From NCBI RefSeq assembly GCF_030253575.1, contig NC_080569.1:26982501-27046500 (forward strand): DNA of 64,000 nt. Reading direction: 5' to 3'. Under the pieces are notes generated by a model that saw only the letters and a program-made list of their open reading frames with translations, searched no databases and was not told where the DNA came from. This document shows, piece by piece, positions 1 to 11,100 of the stretch. How positions within the stretch are numbered: the first letter of the stretch is position 1; each line of letters begins with the position of its first letter. Origin of the DNA: Rhododendron vialii (Eukaryota; Streptophyta; Magnoliopsida; Ericales; Ericaceae). The translations under genes and the position numbers were made by a program.

Positions 1-1875
1 CAGGCTTGAACTTGGCACTAAGCCAATCTGATGTTGGATATCACGCAAGGGCAGAAGCCCATCCGGTAACTCTATTGGAAACACATCCTGAAATTCTGAC
101 AATAGGGGCTGGATAATAGTTGGAACATTCTGATCATGCACTACCTGCGAGCTTACTTTACTCACAAGTACAAAGAACACTTCTGTTTCCAAAATCTCCT
201 CCTCAAACTGCATCCTTGTTAGCAGATTGGTACCCTCCCCAACTGGTGGTTTGGATACAATCTTCTTTGAAGGCAGCAACACCACCTTCGTACCCCCAGA
301 AATGAGTGAATATGTATTAGCGCCCCCGTCATGCATAATCCTGCGGTCAAACTGCCATGGCCTCCCCAACAGGAGATGGCAAACGTCCATCGCCACCACA
401 TCACACCAAACCTGATCCTTATATGTAGCGCCAACACAAAACGATAATAAACATCTTTTAGAAACTGACTTCGTTACCTCTTTTTAACCATGCCAGCTTA
501 TAAGGATTAAGATGAGGCTCCGTCTTCAACCCAAGCTTCTGGACTGCCTCCTCTGAGACCACATTTTCACAACTCCCTGAATCAATCAAAATCGGCACAC
601 CTTTTCTCCGATGGTGCAGGTAGACTGGAATACATTGCTTCGCAGCCACGAGTCACCATTTGCTTCACGAGGGGCATAACAGGCTCGCCGAACCACCAGC
701 ATTGGTCCAACATCCCCTACAACTTCTTCTACGTTCTCTTCTGGAAGTTCTGTATCGAATACTGGGTCGTGCTCATACGAACCAACTAGATTATCCTTAG
801 CTTCATCATATTCCAGGAACAAGGCCTTGCCTTCGCGATCACTCTTTCGACATTCGACAGCACGGTGGCCTGGTTCACCACATTTAAAACACTTGAATCT
901 CGGACCACCCGTTGCTTGACCGAAGGGTGGGGCAGCCGGTGGCAGGAGAGCCGCTGGTTTGACGGGGGTAGGAGTTGTGGTCCTTCCCGCACCACTCCAA
1001 GTAGTCGGTGGTTTATGACTCGCCTGCTTTTCCAATTGTAATGCCCGTTGATGGGCATCCGACACAGAATACAAATCAAGCATGTTCAAAGAGTATTGAA
1101 AAGATTGTCGCAAACCCCCAACATACCTCGAAATCACCTGTTCATCGGTCTCGGCTATGTCGTTTCGTGCTACCAACTGATAGAATTCCATGGTATAATC
1201 ATCCACGGAACGAGTATTTTGTCGGAGATTCTGGAAGCGTTGGTACATCAATCGGCCGTAGTTGTGTGGGAGGAAAGCAACCCGCATTTTTTTCTTCATC
1301 TTTTCCCACGAAGTAAGCTTCTCTTTACCCTGCCTCGATCGGGTCAACTTTAACTGCTGCCACCAAGCCGCAGCCCTACCCCGGAACCTTGTGGCAATTA
1401 ACGGAACCCGCCTATTGTCCGGAACCTCCTTAAAATCCATGGTTTCCTCAACAGCAGCCATCCAATCCAAGAACTCTTCAGGCGTCACTCCCCCGTGGAA
1501 CTCAGGAAGTTCAACCTTCAATCCAGCCTCCCACCGGCGAGAATCATGGCGTTCTGCCACAACCTCCCGATCCCTTGGGCGATAGCGACCGGGCCGGCCA
1601 CTTTCAGCAAAGGGGTTAGCATAAGACTCACCATCCGAGAACCCGTCCTCCTCCTGAAGATGGTGGTTCACAGGACGATGGCGAGGGGGATTACCCATCG
1701 TCATGGCAGCGATTTGTTCGGACAGGGCCCCGAACGCATCTTCCACCCGCTGCTCAAGCCGATGGAATCTCTCCTCTGTTCGTGCTTCTCGCGCGACGTC
1801 ATCACGCTCATAAACTTCTTCCACAAAAGCCGTACGGCCTCCTCCCCTTCGACCTCCAGCACGTCTTGCGGCCAT
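1..1875 (-). pseudogene. Ty3-type retrotransposon gag-pol, partial and frame-broken
   Basis: This is the 5' part of a Ty3/gypsy-type polyprotein read leftward and cut by the window edge. Gag runs 1875 to 586 (429 residues), with a basic start (MAARRAGGRRGGGR), a capsid-like middle and a CCHC zinc knuckle (CFKCGEPGHRAVEC) near residue 330. The retropepsin site (LIDSGSCENVVS) follows around 590-550, but in another frame. The protease C-terminal region (CHLLLGRPWQ) is at about 395-340, and the stretch leading into reverse transcriptase (FQDVFPIELPDG) is at about 90-45. The frame breaks near 588, apparently by loss of one T in a T-run, and again near 465. Gag binds and packages element RNA and the protease would cut the polyprotein, but this copy should not make an intact product. 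Its ATG lies only about 17 bases after the primer site. Confidence 0.9.
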
Positions 1876-1892
1876 AGTCGAGATCAGAACCT

Positions 1893-1905
1893 GGCTCTGA
1901 TACCA
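1893..1905 (-). other. Retrotransposon primer-binding site
   Basis: Read on the minus strand this is TGGTATCAGAGCC, the standard plant site complementary to the 3' end of initiator methionine tRNA, where minus-strand DNA synthesis starts. It sits between the gag start (1875) and the presumed LTR edge (1911), which fixes the orientation of the element. Confidence 0.9.
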
Positions 1906-1910
1906 ACTGA

Positions 1911-2460
1911 TGTAGGGAAGCGTATAAGAAAACTGATGATCGAAGCGATAAGGACAATCACAAACTCAATATTTTAGAGAAACTCTCTCTGACTCTTTTC
2001 TTTATCATTAATCAACTGTTTAGCCCTAAGGCATAAAACAGAATATAAAGAACCCTAGAAAACATAAGGAAACAATACCGAAATTAATTCGGACCCACAA
2101 ACTAGACGGAAAAACAAAACATCAGAAAAAAGAATGGGCTGAATTGGACTTTCCTACGGAAAGTTATTAAAGCGTAAAGAATGGCCCGAAATGGTTCGAA
2201 GGCCCAAACGAAGGCCTAAACGGCCTCAAAAGGCTAAAAAACACACGGCAGAGGGCCAAAGGCACTGTGTTCTGACCGTCGGCCCGTTTCCAATCGAACC
2301 CAAGCAAGCCCATCGCCTAATTCCACGATCAGTAATATTACGAAAATACCGGTTAGTAGAAATGGGCCTTGGCATGCTTAAAATGGAACTCCTCCTCTTT
2401 GGCTACTGCATCAAGTTGCCAACTACTTTGATGCAACTTATTCAAATCATAACCAGAAAA
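1911..2460 (-). mobile_element. Probable 5' LTR of the Ty3 element (outer edge uncertain)
   Basis: The inner edge is placed at 1911, where the minus strand ends in ACA a few bases before the primer site. Sequence up to about 2460 is less AT-rich than what follows and holds no gene. The outer end is a guess because the partner LTR and target duplication are outside the window. Confidence 0.55.
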
Positions 2461-2464
2461 TAAA

Positions 2465-3145
2465 ATCATTTCTCAACTTATTTTAAATCATCTTTACTTA
2501 ATAAAATAAAATAAAGTAAAAAACAAATACTTTAAAAATAAAAATCTAGTCGAAAAATTATTATTTATCTTCATTGAAAGAAAATTTGTTGAAGATATCG
2601 ACTCAAATTCGATAATAAATTATTTTTACTCTTTAAAATGTAGGGTAAAACTTCAATAGTGCATATTTTATGTACTTTTCTTTTGTTTCTTTTTTAACAT
2701 TTACGTGTTTTTTACAAGTTTTCTGGATATCAATTATAAAATCTTTTGGATTTTTATATATATACACATATTAGTTTATTAAATTTTGGGTTAGTATTGG
2801 ACTCTTGGTTCCACCATTGCATATGTGATTCTCTGAAACCCACCAGTGCCATGTGTCCAACCAGTCAAGTGAGGAAGAAAGCTCATAGAGCATTTGCACA
2901 TACATTTTTTCATCGTACAAGTTAAGAGGACATATGACGATATTGCGACTATAAATACCAAAAGAATGTTCATCTTAAGGGAATCAAAAAACCAAGAGAT
3001 ACATGAGCGACGATAAGCGAGAACCATCCGAGTGTATTCTTTAAAGCTAGAGAGAAATTTGATCGTACGAGGACACGTAACCGGTTGATAACACCGGACC
3101 AAAAATGTCCCTAACGATTTTCCTTTTCCATAGTTTGTAAGGAAC
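2465..3145. other. AT-rich intergenic stretch, no feature seen
   Basis: Low-complexity AT-rich DNA with scattered stops in all frames. The open frame at 2791-3216 on the minus strand has no recognisable motif and runs into the neighbouring foldback element. Confidence 0.5.
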
Positions 3146-3149
3146 TGTG

Positions 3150-3507
3150 CTGCACACACAGTAATCTGTGCACAGATTTCGTTGTGGGGCCCATCACGGA
3201 TCCCACACAAAATCATCCGAGCCGTTCATTAAATGTAAAATATTTTTTCAAGGGTCCCCGTAAAAAATAAGCTCAATCCAATACCTATAGTTGCTTCATC
3301 CAACCATCTAACTTTTCATTCAGATTTTCGGATAATGAAAAGTTATATGATTGGATCGAGCACCTATAAGTATCGATTGAGATTATTTTTTACGGAGATT
3401 CTTGATAAAATATTTTACATTTAACAAACGGCTCGAATGATTTATGTGAGCCCCACAACAAAAATTTGTGCACAATCTGTGCACAGATTGTATGTTTGTG
3501 TGTAGAC
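3150..3507. repeat. Foldback MITE, family A
   Basis: Two long arms are imperfect inverted copies of each other. The left arm holds ATCTGTGCACAGATT and CGAGCCGTTCATTAAATGTA, and the right arm holds ACATTTAACAAACGGCTCGA and AATCTGTGCACAGATTG. The arms meet near 3330. No coding capacity. The same arm words recur in the element at 34.87-35.23 kb and in half form near 25.7 kb. Confidence 0.8.
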
Positions 3508-3939
3508 TTTCTGGTTTGTAAGTCTAACGGCCAAAGTGTGCATCTTCTAAGCAAGAGAACTCAAAAGAAAAAATATCATAATATCACAAAATGTAGTAAT
3601 TACATGTGCTCCGGTGATTGCGCAACAAGTCTTGCTAATTGCCCCCTTGATGCGGCCTGATAAAAGGGCCAAATGTCAAAAGGTCTCCAATGCGCAGCCC
3701 AAAGTCCAAGTCCTGTTAGAACGACAAGAGTCTTCATCAATCCAATTCAATACTGTATTTACGGGGCAACGTCATCAAAGATCCATCTCCCGTTTTTTAG
3801 GGGCTTATAAATTTCAACTAATATAAACCCCCTGTCCACGTCATCACGTGACAGTATTTTGCTACTTCCCCCTCAATTTCTCCTCTCTTCTGCCCACAAC
3901 AGTATTGTCAAATGGAGTAGCATATGCAAGTGGAGTGGA

Positions 3940-4061
3940 GTGGAATGCAATTGGTCTTCCTTACATACTCTTATGCACATGGACAGGGTTCGATTCCCGT
4001 AAGCCACATCTCCTTCACCCAAGTACCCCTAAGATAGTGTAGATTAGGATTAACGAATTGC
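3940..4061 (+). repeat. Probable tRNA-derived SINE (Au-like 3' part)
   Basis: A B-box-like segment (GGGTTCGATTCCCG, about 3988-4001) is followed by a CCACATCTCC...AAGTACCCCTAAGATAG tail and an A-rich end, the arrangement of plant Au-type SINEs. A clear A box and target duplication were not found. A second, more degraded B-box-like stretch lies near 4275. Confidence 0.5.
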
Positions 4062-5100
4062 AAAAAAAAAAATTACACATCAATTTAAACATTTATATTT
4101 TTGTAATTTGATGCAAGAAAAAAAAAACTAAATTAGACACAAAAGTACTTAGTTTTTATTCAAAAATTACATAATTTTGGGTAGTAGATCTTTAATATAG
4201 AATGAAAACTTAAAGAGGAATTTGACCAAGTAGATATGAGAAAACAACTAAAGAGCTTGCCTCCCAAAGGTTGCAAGTTCGTATTCCATGAAGAGTCGAA
4301 AACCAAACATTCTTAACCTTGAGGCCATTGGAATTTTATCTAGTCGTTAACTTTAGAGTCACATAATTAATCCAGGTGCGCGCAAGTTGATCTGAAAATC
4401 AAGTATAACTGTATAAGAAAAATAGTAGTAGAAAAAAGGAGTCCAAAATATTTAAATCTATTTATTTTTCAAAAGTTACATAACGATATTGTAGTTGCCT
4501 AAGGACGGAGGGAGTAACAAACTTGAAAAATTATGTGTGAGCTCGGCTGATTAATAGACGAACCGATCTGAAATAAACTTGAATGGAGTCGATCACGATT
4601 CACGAGCTAATTTCCAGTAATTTATTTTTTTTAAAACATTGTTAACAAAAACTTGTTTAAACTTAATTCCAAATCTAATTCTGTAATGGATCTAAAATTT
4701 TAAACTTAAATTGAAGTTAAATACGAGCTCAGAATGGTAAAGTGAAACTAGCAAATCCTCTTTTCCTCTATCGAAGAATTAATGACGCCACCAATTTGCC
4801 CCAGAAGAAATGATGGTCCCCAACCAATCTACGACGCAGGCTCACGCTACCAATGACGCACCCGTATAACTGACCTTACACGTGTCTTCCCTGTCAATCA
4901 ACGTCGGTGGTTGTTTTTCTTTGGGTCGCAAGCAAATAACTGTGATGACACCTTCATCGAGTTTATGGAGCCTGAGAAGCACATTAACGCCGCCTCTGCA
5001 CCGGTCAACTAAAACAAAGAAGAAATTACAGTAATTTATTTCAACTGTTTACCTGCCACCACGTCCTAAACAGTCTCTCTCTTCTCTCTCTCTCTCTCTA
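4062..5100 (+). promoter_or_regulatory. Upstream region of the RLP4-like gene
   Basis: Mostly AT-rich and non-coding. It includes a Stowaway-like end (GGACGGAGGGAGTA) near 4504-4517. A CACGTG core (ACACGTGTC) lies near 4878-4886, about 300 bases before the start codon, and could be a bZIP/bHLH site. A TC-rich run at 5079-5100 is probably in or next to the 5' leader. The transcription start was not determined. Confidence 0.4.
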
Positions 5101-5184
5101 AAAGCTTGTAGAAATCAGATAGAAGAGGAATGCAGGGGCTTTAGACAGAGGGAGAGAAGCAAAGCAAGGGATTTCGAAGGCACG

Positions 5185-8100
5185 ATGCTCAGGCACAGTC
5201 TCGTAGTGTTCCTTACCTTCTGCTTAGCTCTCCGCCTTTCGTATTCTCGACGTGGTTAGCTCTCTCTCTCTCTCTCTAGTAATGTATGTATCCCATGGTT
5301 TATCTTCAAATTGTGGTGTAGAGTACGCTTCGAGATTAGGTTAGGCATTCAGAAGTAGAATTTTACTTGCTACTTGATCGATCGGTGTAGTTAACGAGTG
5401 CATTGATTTAGTACAAGTAGGTCATGAGGTTATCTTTTTGTTGATGCTTAAATTGCAGTATCAACATGTACAGTTACTCTCGATTAGGTTCACAGAAGTT
5501 AGTTGAAGTAGTAGTCTTCCTATTACTTTTTTTCTCCTCTTTTTGTTTTTTTGTTTTTTTGACGAGTGAGATGGCTCAGTCTCGGACTTGGGACTATTGG
5601 TTTGGCAATGTTGGAACCTTTTTGGTTAGTGTTAATGGGGATGAGTGTTGGAGGAGAGAGTTACGGGAACAGTTTATTTGTATTTTAGTGTATTAGTTTT
5701 GGGATCAATTGGAAGAATTGATTCTTTATTAGCTTATTCCTCAGGCATAATAGAAAGAGTATACTTGCTCCCCAAGTAAGTCCGTGCTAGGCACGAGGCC
5801 CATGATGTCTTCTCCGACCGTTTCTGGTCGGTGACGTCATGTATCACGCTCGGTGTCCACGTGGACGGACATGTTTTTGGAACGTAACATTGGGGCGCCA
5901 TGTAAGTTGCTTTGTCTGTTGAGTCACCTCGCCTGTCGGGCATACTCCTGCCTGGTCCAGCCCTACGGTTTCTATGTGTTGGATAAAATATATGCGATAG
6001 GAATTTTCTGATAGAATAATAATTCTAAATAATATTCATCAATCCAATTGACAAAATTAAATAGATAGAGAAAGGAATAAGAATAGCATGTGGGGTGGTC
6101 GAGGCACGTGATAGTGCTCTCCTAAGGAACGATATACCCCCTCTTGCACAGGGTTGTATGGTACTCCTCCCCTAAGTTACATCGACCTTCAAGTTTCCTT
6201 CTGTGCAGTGAAGCAAACTCACGAACCATGTAGTTTCCCGACACTCGAAATCCGTATGAAATCAGTAGCAAATATATGTATGGAAATTATGATGAAAAAC
6301 GAGCCGAACGTATAGTAGTAGTATGAGAAGACATAGTGGAGCACAAGATGTTTGCATGAAAAAGAGAAGAAGAGCAAATTCTGCCATATAGAGAAGTCAG
6401 AGTATGGAATTAAGAAAAGTATATATTGGCAAACACTACTCCCATCAAATTTATAACCAACGTCCAAGACCACTTGGTTTTTATTTGTAACAAACCATTC
6501 CTATAAATTTGCAAGAAATAATAGGAGTATTAATAGGATAATGGTTTGATTAGTTAGAGTAAAAGTAGGAGACTAAGTTAATAAGAGGGTTTACAGCTAA
6601 TTACCCCACGTTACAAGTCTTACTAGGGGAATAACCTTTTTAAAAGCACACCTTAGTCTCACAAGTAGGTGACAAACTCATTTCAAAGACCAATCAAATT
6701 AATATATATGTAAAATATTAATTTAGTAACAACAATACGGACTAGACTCACATGTCATGGGCTTTAATGTACATTTGGCCCGTCCACCCTGCCCGCATGC
6801 ATTCGGCCCAAGCGGAATGCTCGTGTTGTCAGGCCCTATGTCTAGGTGGGTTCGACCCGCTACATAGCAAAACATACTGGGCCAATACTGTCATAAGTAT
6901 AAAACATGTGAATGTATATTGGCATATACCATCCATTGATAACGCATTTGATGGGAACATTAACCAAAATATTTAGTGGTTACAATGTTGGTATGAATAA
7001 CTGAATGAACTGTAAAAGAAATGTGGTGTCCCTTGCCGGGTCAGTGCCCCCATTTTTTGAGAATTGTTGTGGCCCCAGCCCATGTATGTGCTACATAGTC
7101 AATTAGTACGAGCACAGTACGAAACTACGAATAGCTATTGTTGCATTGATTTTGTTTGCCAAAGCATGCAGTTGAGGGTTAGAGATTTTTACTTAATCAT
7201 CTGACTTCTATTATTTGGTGTTCTATTCTGCAAAACTTTTTTTCGATACAGCACCCTATGCTATGCGAATAAGCTGTGGAGCTCGGAATGATGTCCATAC
7301 TCCACCAACCAATACATTGTGGTATAAGGATTTTGCATATACAGGAGGAATACCCACAAATGGAACACGTCCAAGTTTTATCACACCCCTACTTAATACA
7401 GTCCGCTATTTCCCTCTATCTGAGGGTCCAGAAAATTGCTATAACATCAACAGAGTTCCCAAAGGCCACTATTCCGTTAGAATATTTTTTGGATTGGTGG
7501 CAGAGCCTAATTTTGACAATGAACCTTTATTTGATGTTTCTGTTGAGGGAACCCAGATTGAATCTCTAAAATCAGGTTGGAGCGAGCACGATGATGAGCA
7601 GGCCTTTGTTGAAGCCCTGATATTTCTTACTGTTGGCTCAGCCTCCCTTTGCTTCCATAGCACTGGTCACGGAGATCCCGCAATACTTGCCATTGAAATT
7701 CTTCAAGTTGATGATAACGCTTACCACTTTGGCTCACAATGGGGGCAAGGGACTATTCTGAAAACAGACAAAAGACTGAGCTGTGGTGCTAAGAACCCAA
7801 AGTTTGATGTAGACTACAGTGGGGACCACTGGGGTGGAGATAGGTTCTGGAACCCCCTTAAAACTTTTGGTCAGAGTTCTGATCAAACTTTCACTACTAC
7901 AAAAAGCATCAAGCAGACCTCAACGTCGCCAAACTTCTACCCAGAAGCTCTTTATCAGACTGCTCTTGCTAGTACTGATATTCAGCCGGATTTAGCCTAT
8001 ACAATGGATGTGGACCCCAACAGAAACTACTCAATTTGGTTTCACTTTGCGGAGATTGATCCTTCTGTTACTGGCGCAGGTCAAAGGGTATTTGACATCC

Positions 8101-11100
8101 TAATAAATGGTGATGTTGCTTTTCAAGATGTGGATATTGTGAACATGAGTGGGGGCATTTATAGTGCTTTAGTACTGAACAAGACTGTTGCTATTAATGG
8201 GAGAACTTTGACAGTAACCATGCACCCTACAAAAGGTCATGCCCTGATTAACGCTGTGGAAATCTTTGAGGTCATCACAGCTGAGTTTAAAACTTTGCCA
8301 GATGAAGGTAATTTATCCTACTCCTTGATTTCAGACGTTGATGAGGGTGGCTAGATTTGCATTTTTAAGTATGAAGACTTCATTCTCTGTTTTGTGATAC
8401 AAAAATGATATTCATATATATATATTTTTTTGGATCCGCATATTCTTATTTCAAGTGGTCTTGTTTTGTTCTGAAACCCATGCTACTCCATGGAAGCAAA
8501 CCCAATTTTAACTCCCTCAATGTCACCGAGATCCATATCTACAAAGTTTACATCCAAAGTTACAGTTTATAAATATGCCCATGCCCATGTCTAACATGCA
8601 ACTCCAATCCGATGTTCAACCATGTAACTCACCAAGCACATGAGCCACTATGCCTCAAACAAGCACTCATGTTGATACATGTTGCTAGCTTGCACACACA
8701 ATCACACCAATGCACCAATAGTACCAAAACAAAAAGTTTTCATATAATCCAAGCCATAGCCACTAGTCCAATTTCTGAGGCGGCACAAACAAAAACTGAT
8801 TGAATTATGTTCTGTTTGATTAATTGCCCTGAATCTAGTATATGTAGGTTGACACATTCTTACCAATAAGGTTAATTGGAAGCAGGTGTCACCAAAGAAT
8901 TCTTACCCTAATTGATGCACATAATTACTGATCAAACTATCGCAGTAGCTTAAACCATTAGTCGTCCTTTTCTTTAGACCCTTTAGAAGACTTCTCTCTA
9001 GAATTCTGTGTGAGTATGTGGTAACTCAACAACTGTAAAGCCTAGCGGGAAATTTTTTACCCTATTATGAAATAATTAGAAATAAGTTTACCCGAATTAT
9101 AAAGCTGCCCACAAGGAAATTATCATTTTTGCTGTATAGAAGGAATATTCTTGGCATTACATTTCTATTTTCATGCCTACAATAGCTTTGCTGCTACATG
9201 TGATAAAGTGGAGGGCTGGGGTTTGGTCTTGATAGTGCCTTTTCATATTCACCGTATGATAACCTTGAAACTACCTACCTAAGAAACTCCACTTGTTGGC
9301 TGTTGGATGTGTATCTTATTGTTGCGTGAGTTTTTAGCAAATTAGCACTATCAGGGGAACAAAATTGTCCACCAATTGGTTACTGGGGGATATTTGAAAT
9401 TGAATTTTCTCACTACTATAAAGAAGATACAAAATTGATGAACATTTGTTTCCTTGTTTTTTTTCTTACTTTTGCAGTTTACCTTGTAGAGTTTTTGCTT
9501 CTTTCCTTCTATCTTCTACTCCATTTTCTTTATTCTGAAACTCAAAGCCTTGCATGAAGGAAATATTGATTAGTTGTAAACATTATGAGTGCAAAATTGT
9601 ACTAGGAACTTGGTAAATTAGACGACATCTGTTAAAAAGGAAGTTTAAGTTTGGAAGAAGAAAAATCAAAAGGTTGTACCGTGTGCACAAGTCTCATACG
9701 GGCCTGGAAGAGGTAGAAAATGTGTGGGAAGAAAGACCCCTAAGATGCTGTTTCAGCAAGTGAGCAACACAAAGTTAGCTGCTTATTTATTCTTTTTTCC
9801 GATTTTGAAAGCACTTTTTTCATTATCATGAGGTACTTCTTCATGTATGAAGTGGAGTTCGTTTATCTTGGATCCTACCATTTGGAAGGTTTCAAAATCC
9901 TTTGTGGTGCATGGTGATGCTTTCTGCCTGTGTTTATGAAGTTCTGCAGATTTGTCTTAGTTGGACTCATGCAATACCCAATATGGCTGTGTCACTTGTT
10001 TCCATATCTAACTCAGTTATCTTCTGTAGTTCTAGTAGTTAAGAAAGTTGTAGATGTATTGGTGAACTTCCTTCGTTTGTTTGCCAAAAGCAAAGGATTT
10101 TCTCCTTGCTTCTTATGAACCTTTGATCTGTTTGCCAAGATTGACATTGGAGATTATGCTTCTTTTCTTCTCATTGACTTTCCATATTTGTCGTTCAGTT
10201 TTGGAACTTTTAATGAGCTGTTATCAAAATTTGTCCTCTGTTTATTCTAGTTAGTGCTTTACAAACGTTGAAGAGCGCATTAGGGCTCCCTCTTCGTTTT
10301 GGGTGGAATGGTGATCCATGTGTTCCGCAACAACATCCATGGAGTGGGGCAGATTGTCAATTTGACAAAACTAGCAGTAAATGGGTCATCGATGGACTGT
10401 AAGTTCTTGATCTTGTGCTTCGATCACATTTATTTCATTTACTTATGTGATCATTGTTTTTCAGGTTACATCGTTATGTCATCTTGTTATGTCTTCAATA
10501 CGATATTGACACATTTTTTCCTGAAAAAAAGTTGTGTTATGAAGCTTGGTGCAGATCTTCTACTTTTGCCTTAGTTCTCTGTTGCAAACAATCTGATAGC
10601 ACTCCAATCAAGTTTACTGTATGAGTACCATTGATGGATATAGGTTAAATAATTTCTATCTGACTGCGAGCTTCCCTTTGCAGTGGTATGATTTTAGCTA
10701 CTAGTAGCTTAATATTATATCATCTCAGACCACGCATTTTCATAAGACTCAAATATTACTGCATGGAGCCATGGACGGGTGGAAATTGTTTCATTGAAAC
10801 TATTCTGAACTATACTTTAAAACTAACCCTAACTTACTAGTCCACAAATCAGGGGAAGTTAGTGCGCAAATTTTCGGCGAATGAAGAGCCAAAGCGTCGA
10901 TGTGCGAACTAGCTCGCAGGCCATCAGGACTGTCACCCATGTACCCCGAACCGTGTGACCAAGGACACACTCTATATCTTGTAATCATTTTGAGGCTACT
11001 GGCCTCTCCAGTTATTCTATCTCAACTGAGATAAGTCTTATCCTTAGCACTGAGAGCAGGCCACGTGGATCCTTCTTCACAATTCTAATGTTTGTGGCTT

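Noticed and set aside
1008..1977. Plus-strand open frames up to 160 codons
   Set aside because: They lie opposite gag, which has the zinc knuckle on the minus strand.
3988..4001. tRNA gene from the GGTTCGATTCC box
   Set aside because: No cloverleaf or A box could be found; a SINE is the better explanation.
7276..7663. Open frames in other frames over the malectin exon
   Set aside because: Shadows of RLP4 exon 2.
8308..8354. Stop codon after the malectin domain, suggesting a short secreted protein
   Set aside because: A good GTAATT donor precedes it, and six downstream exons join in phase to the RLP4 end.
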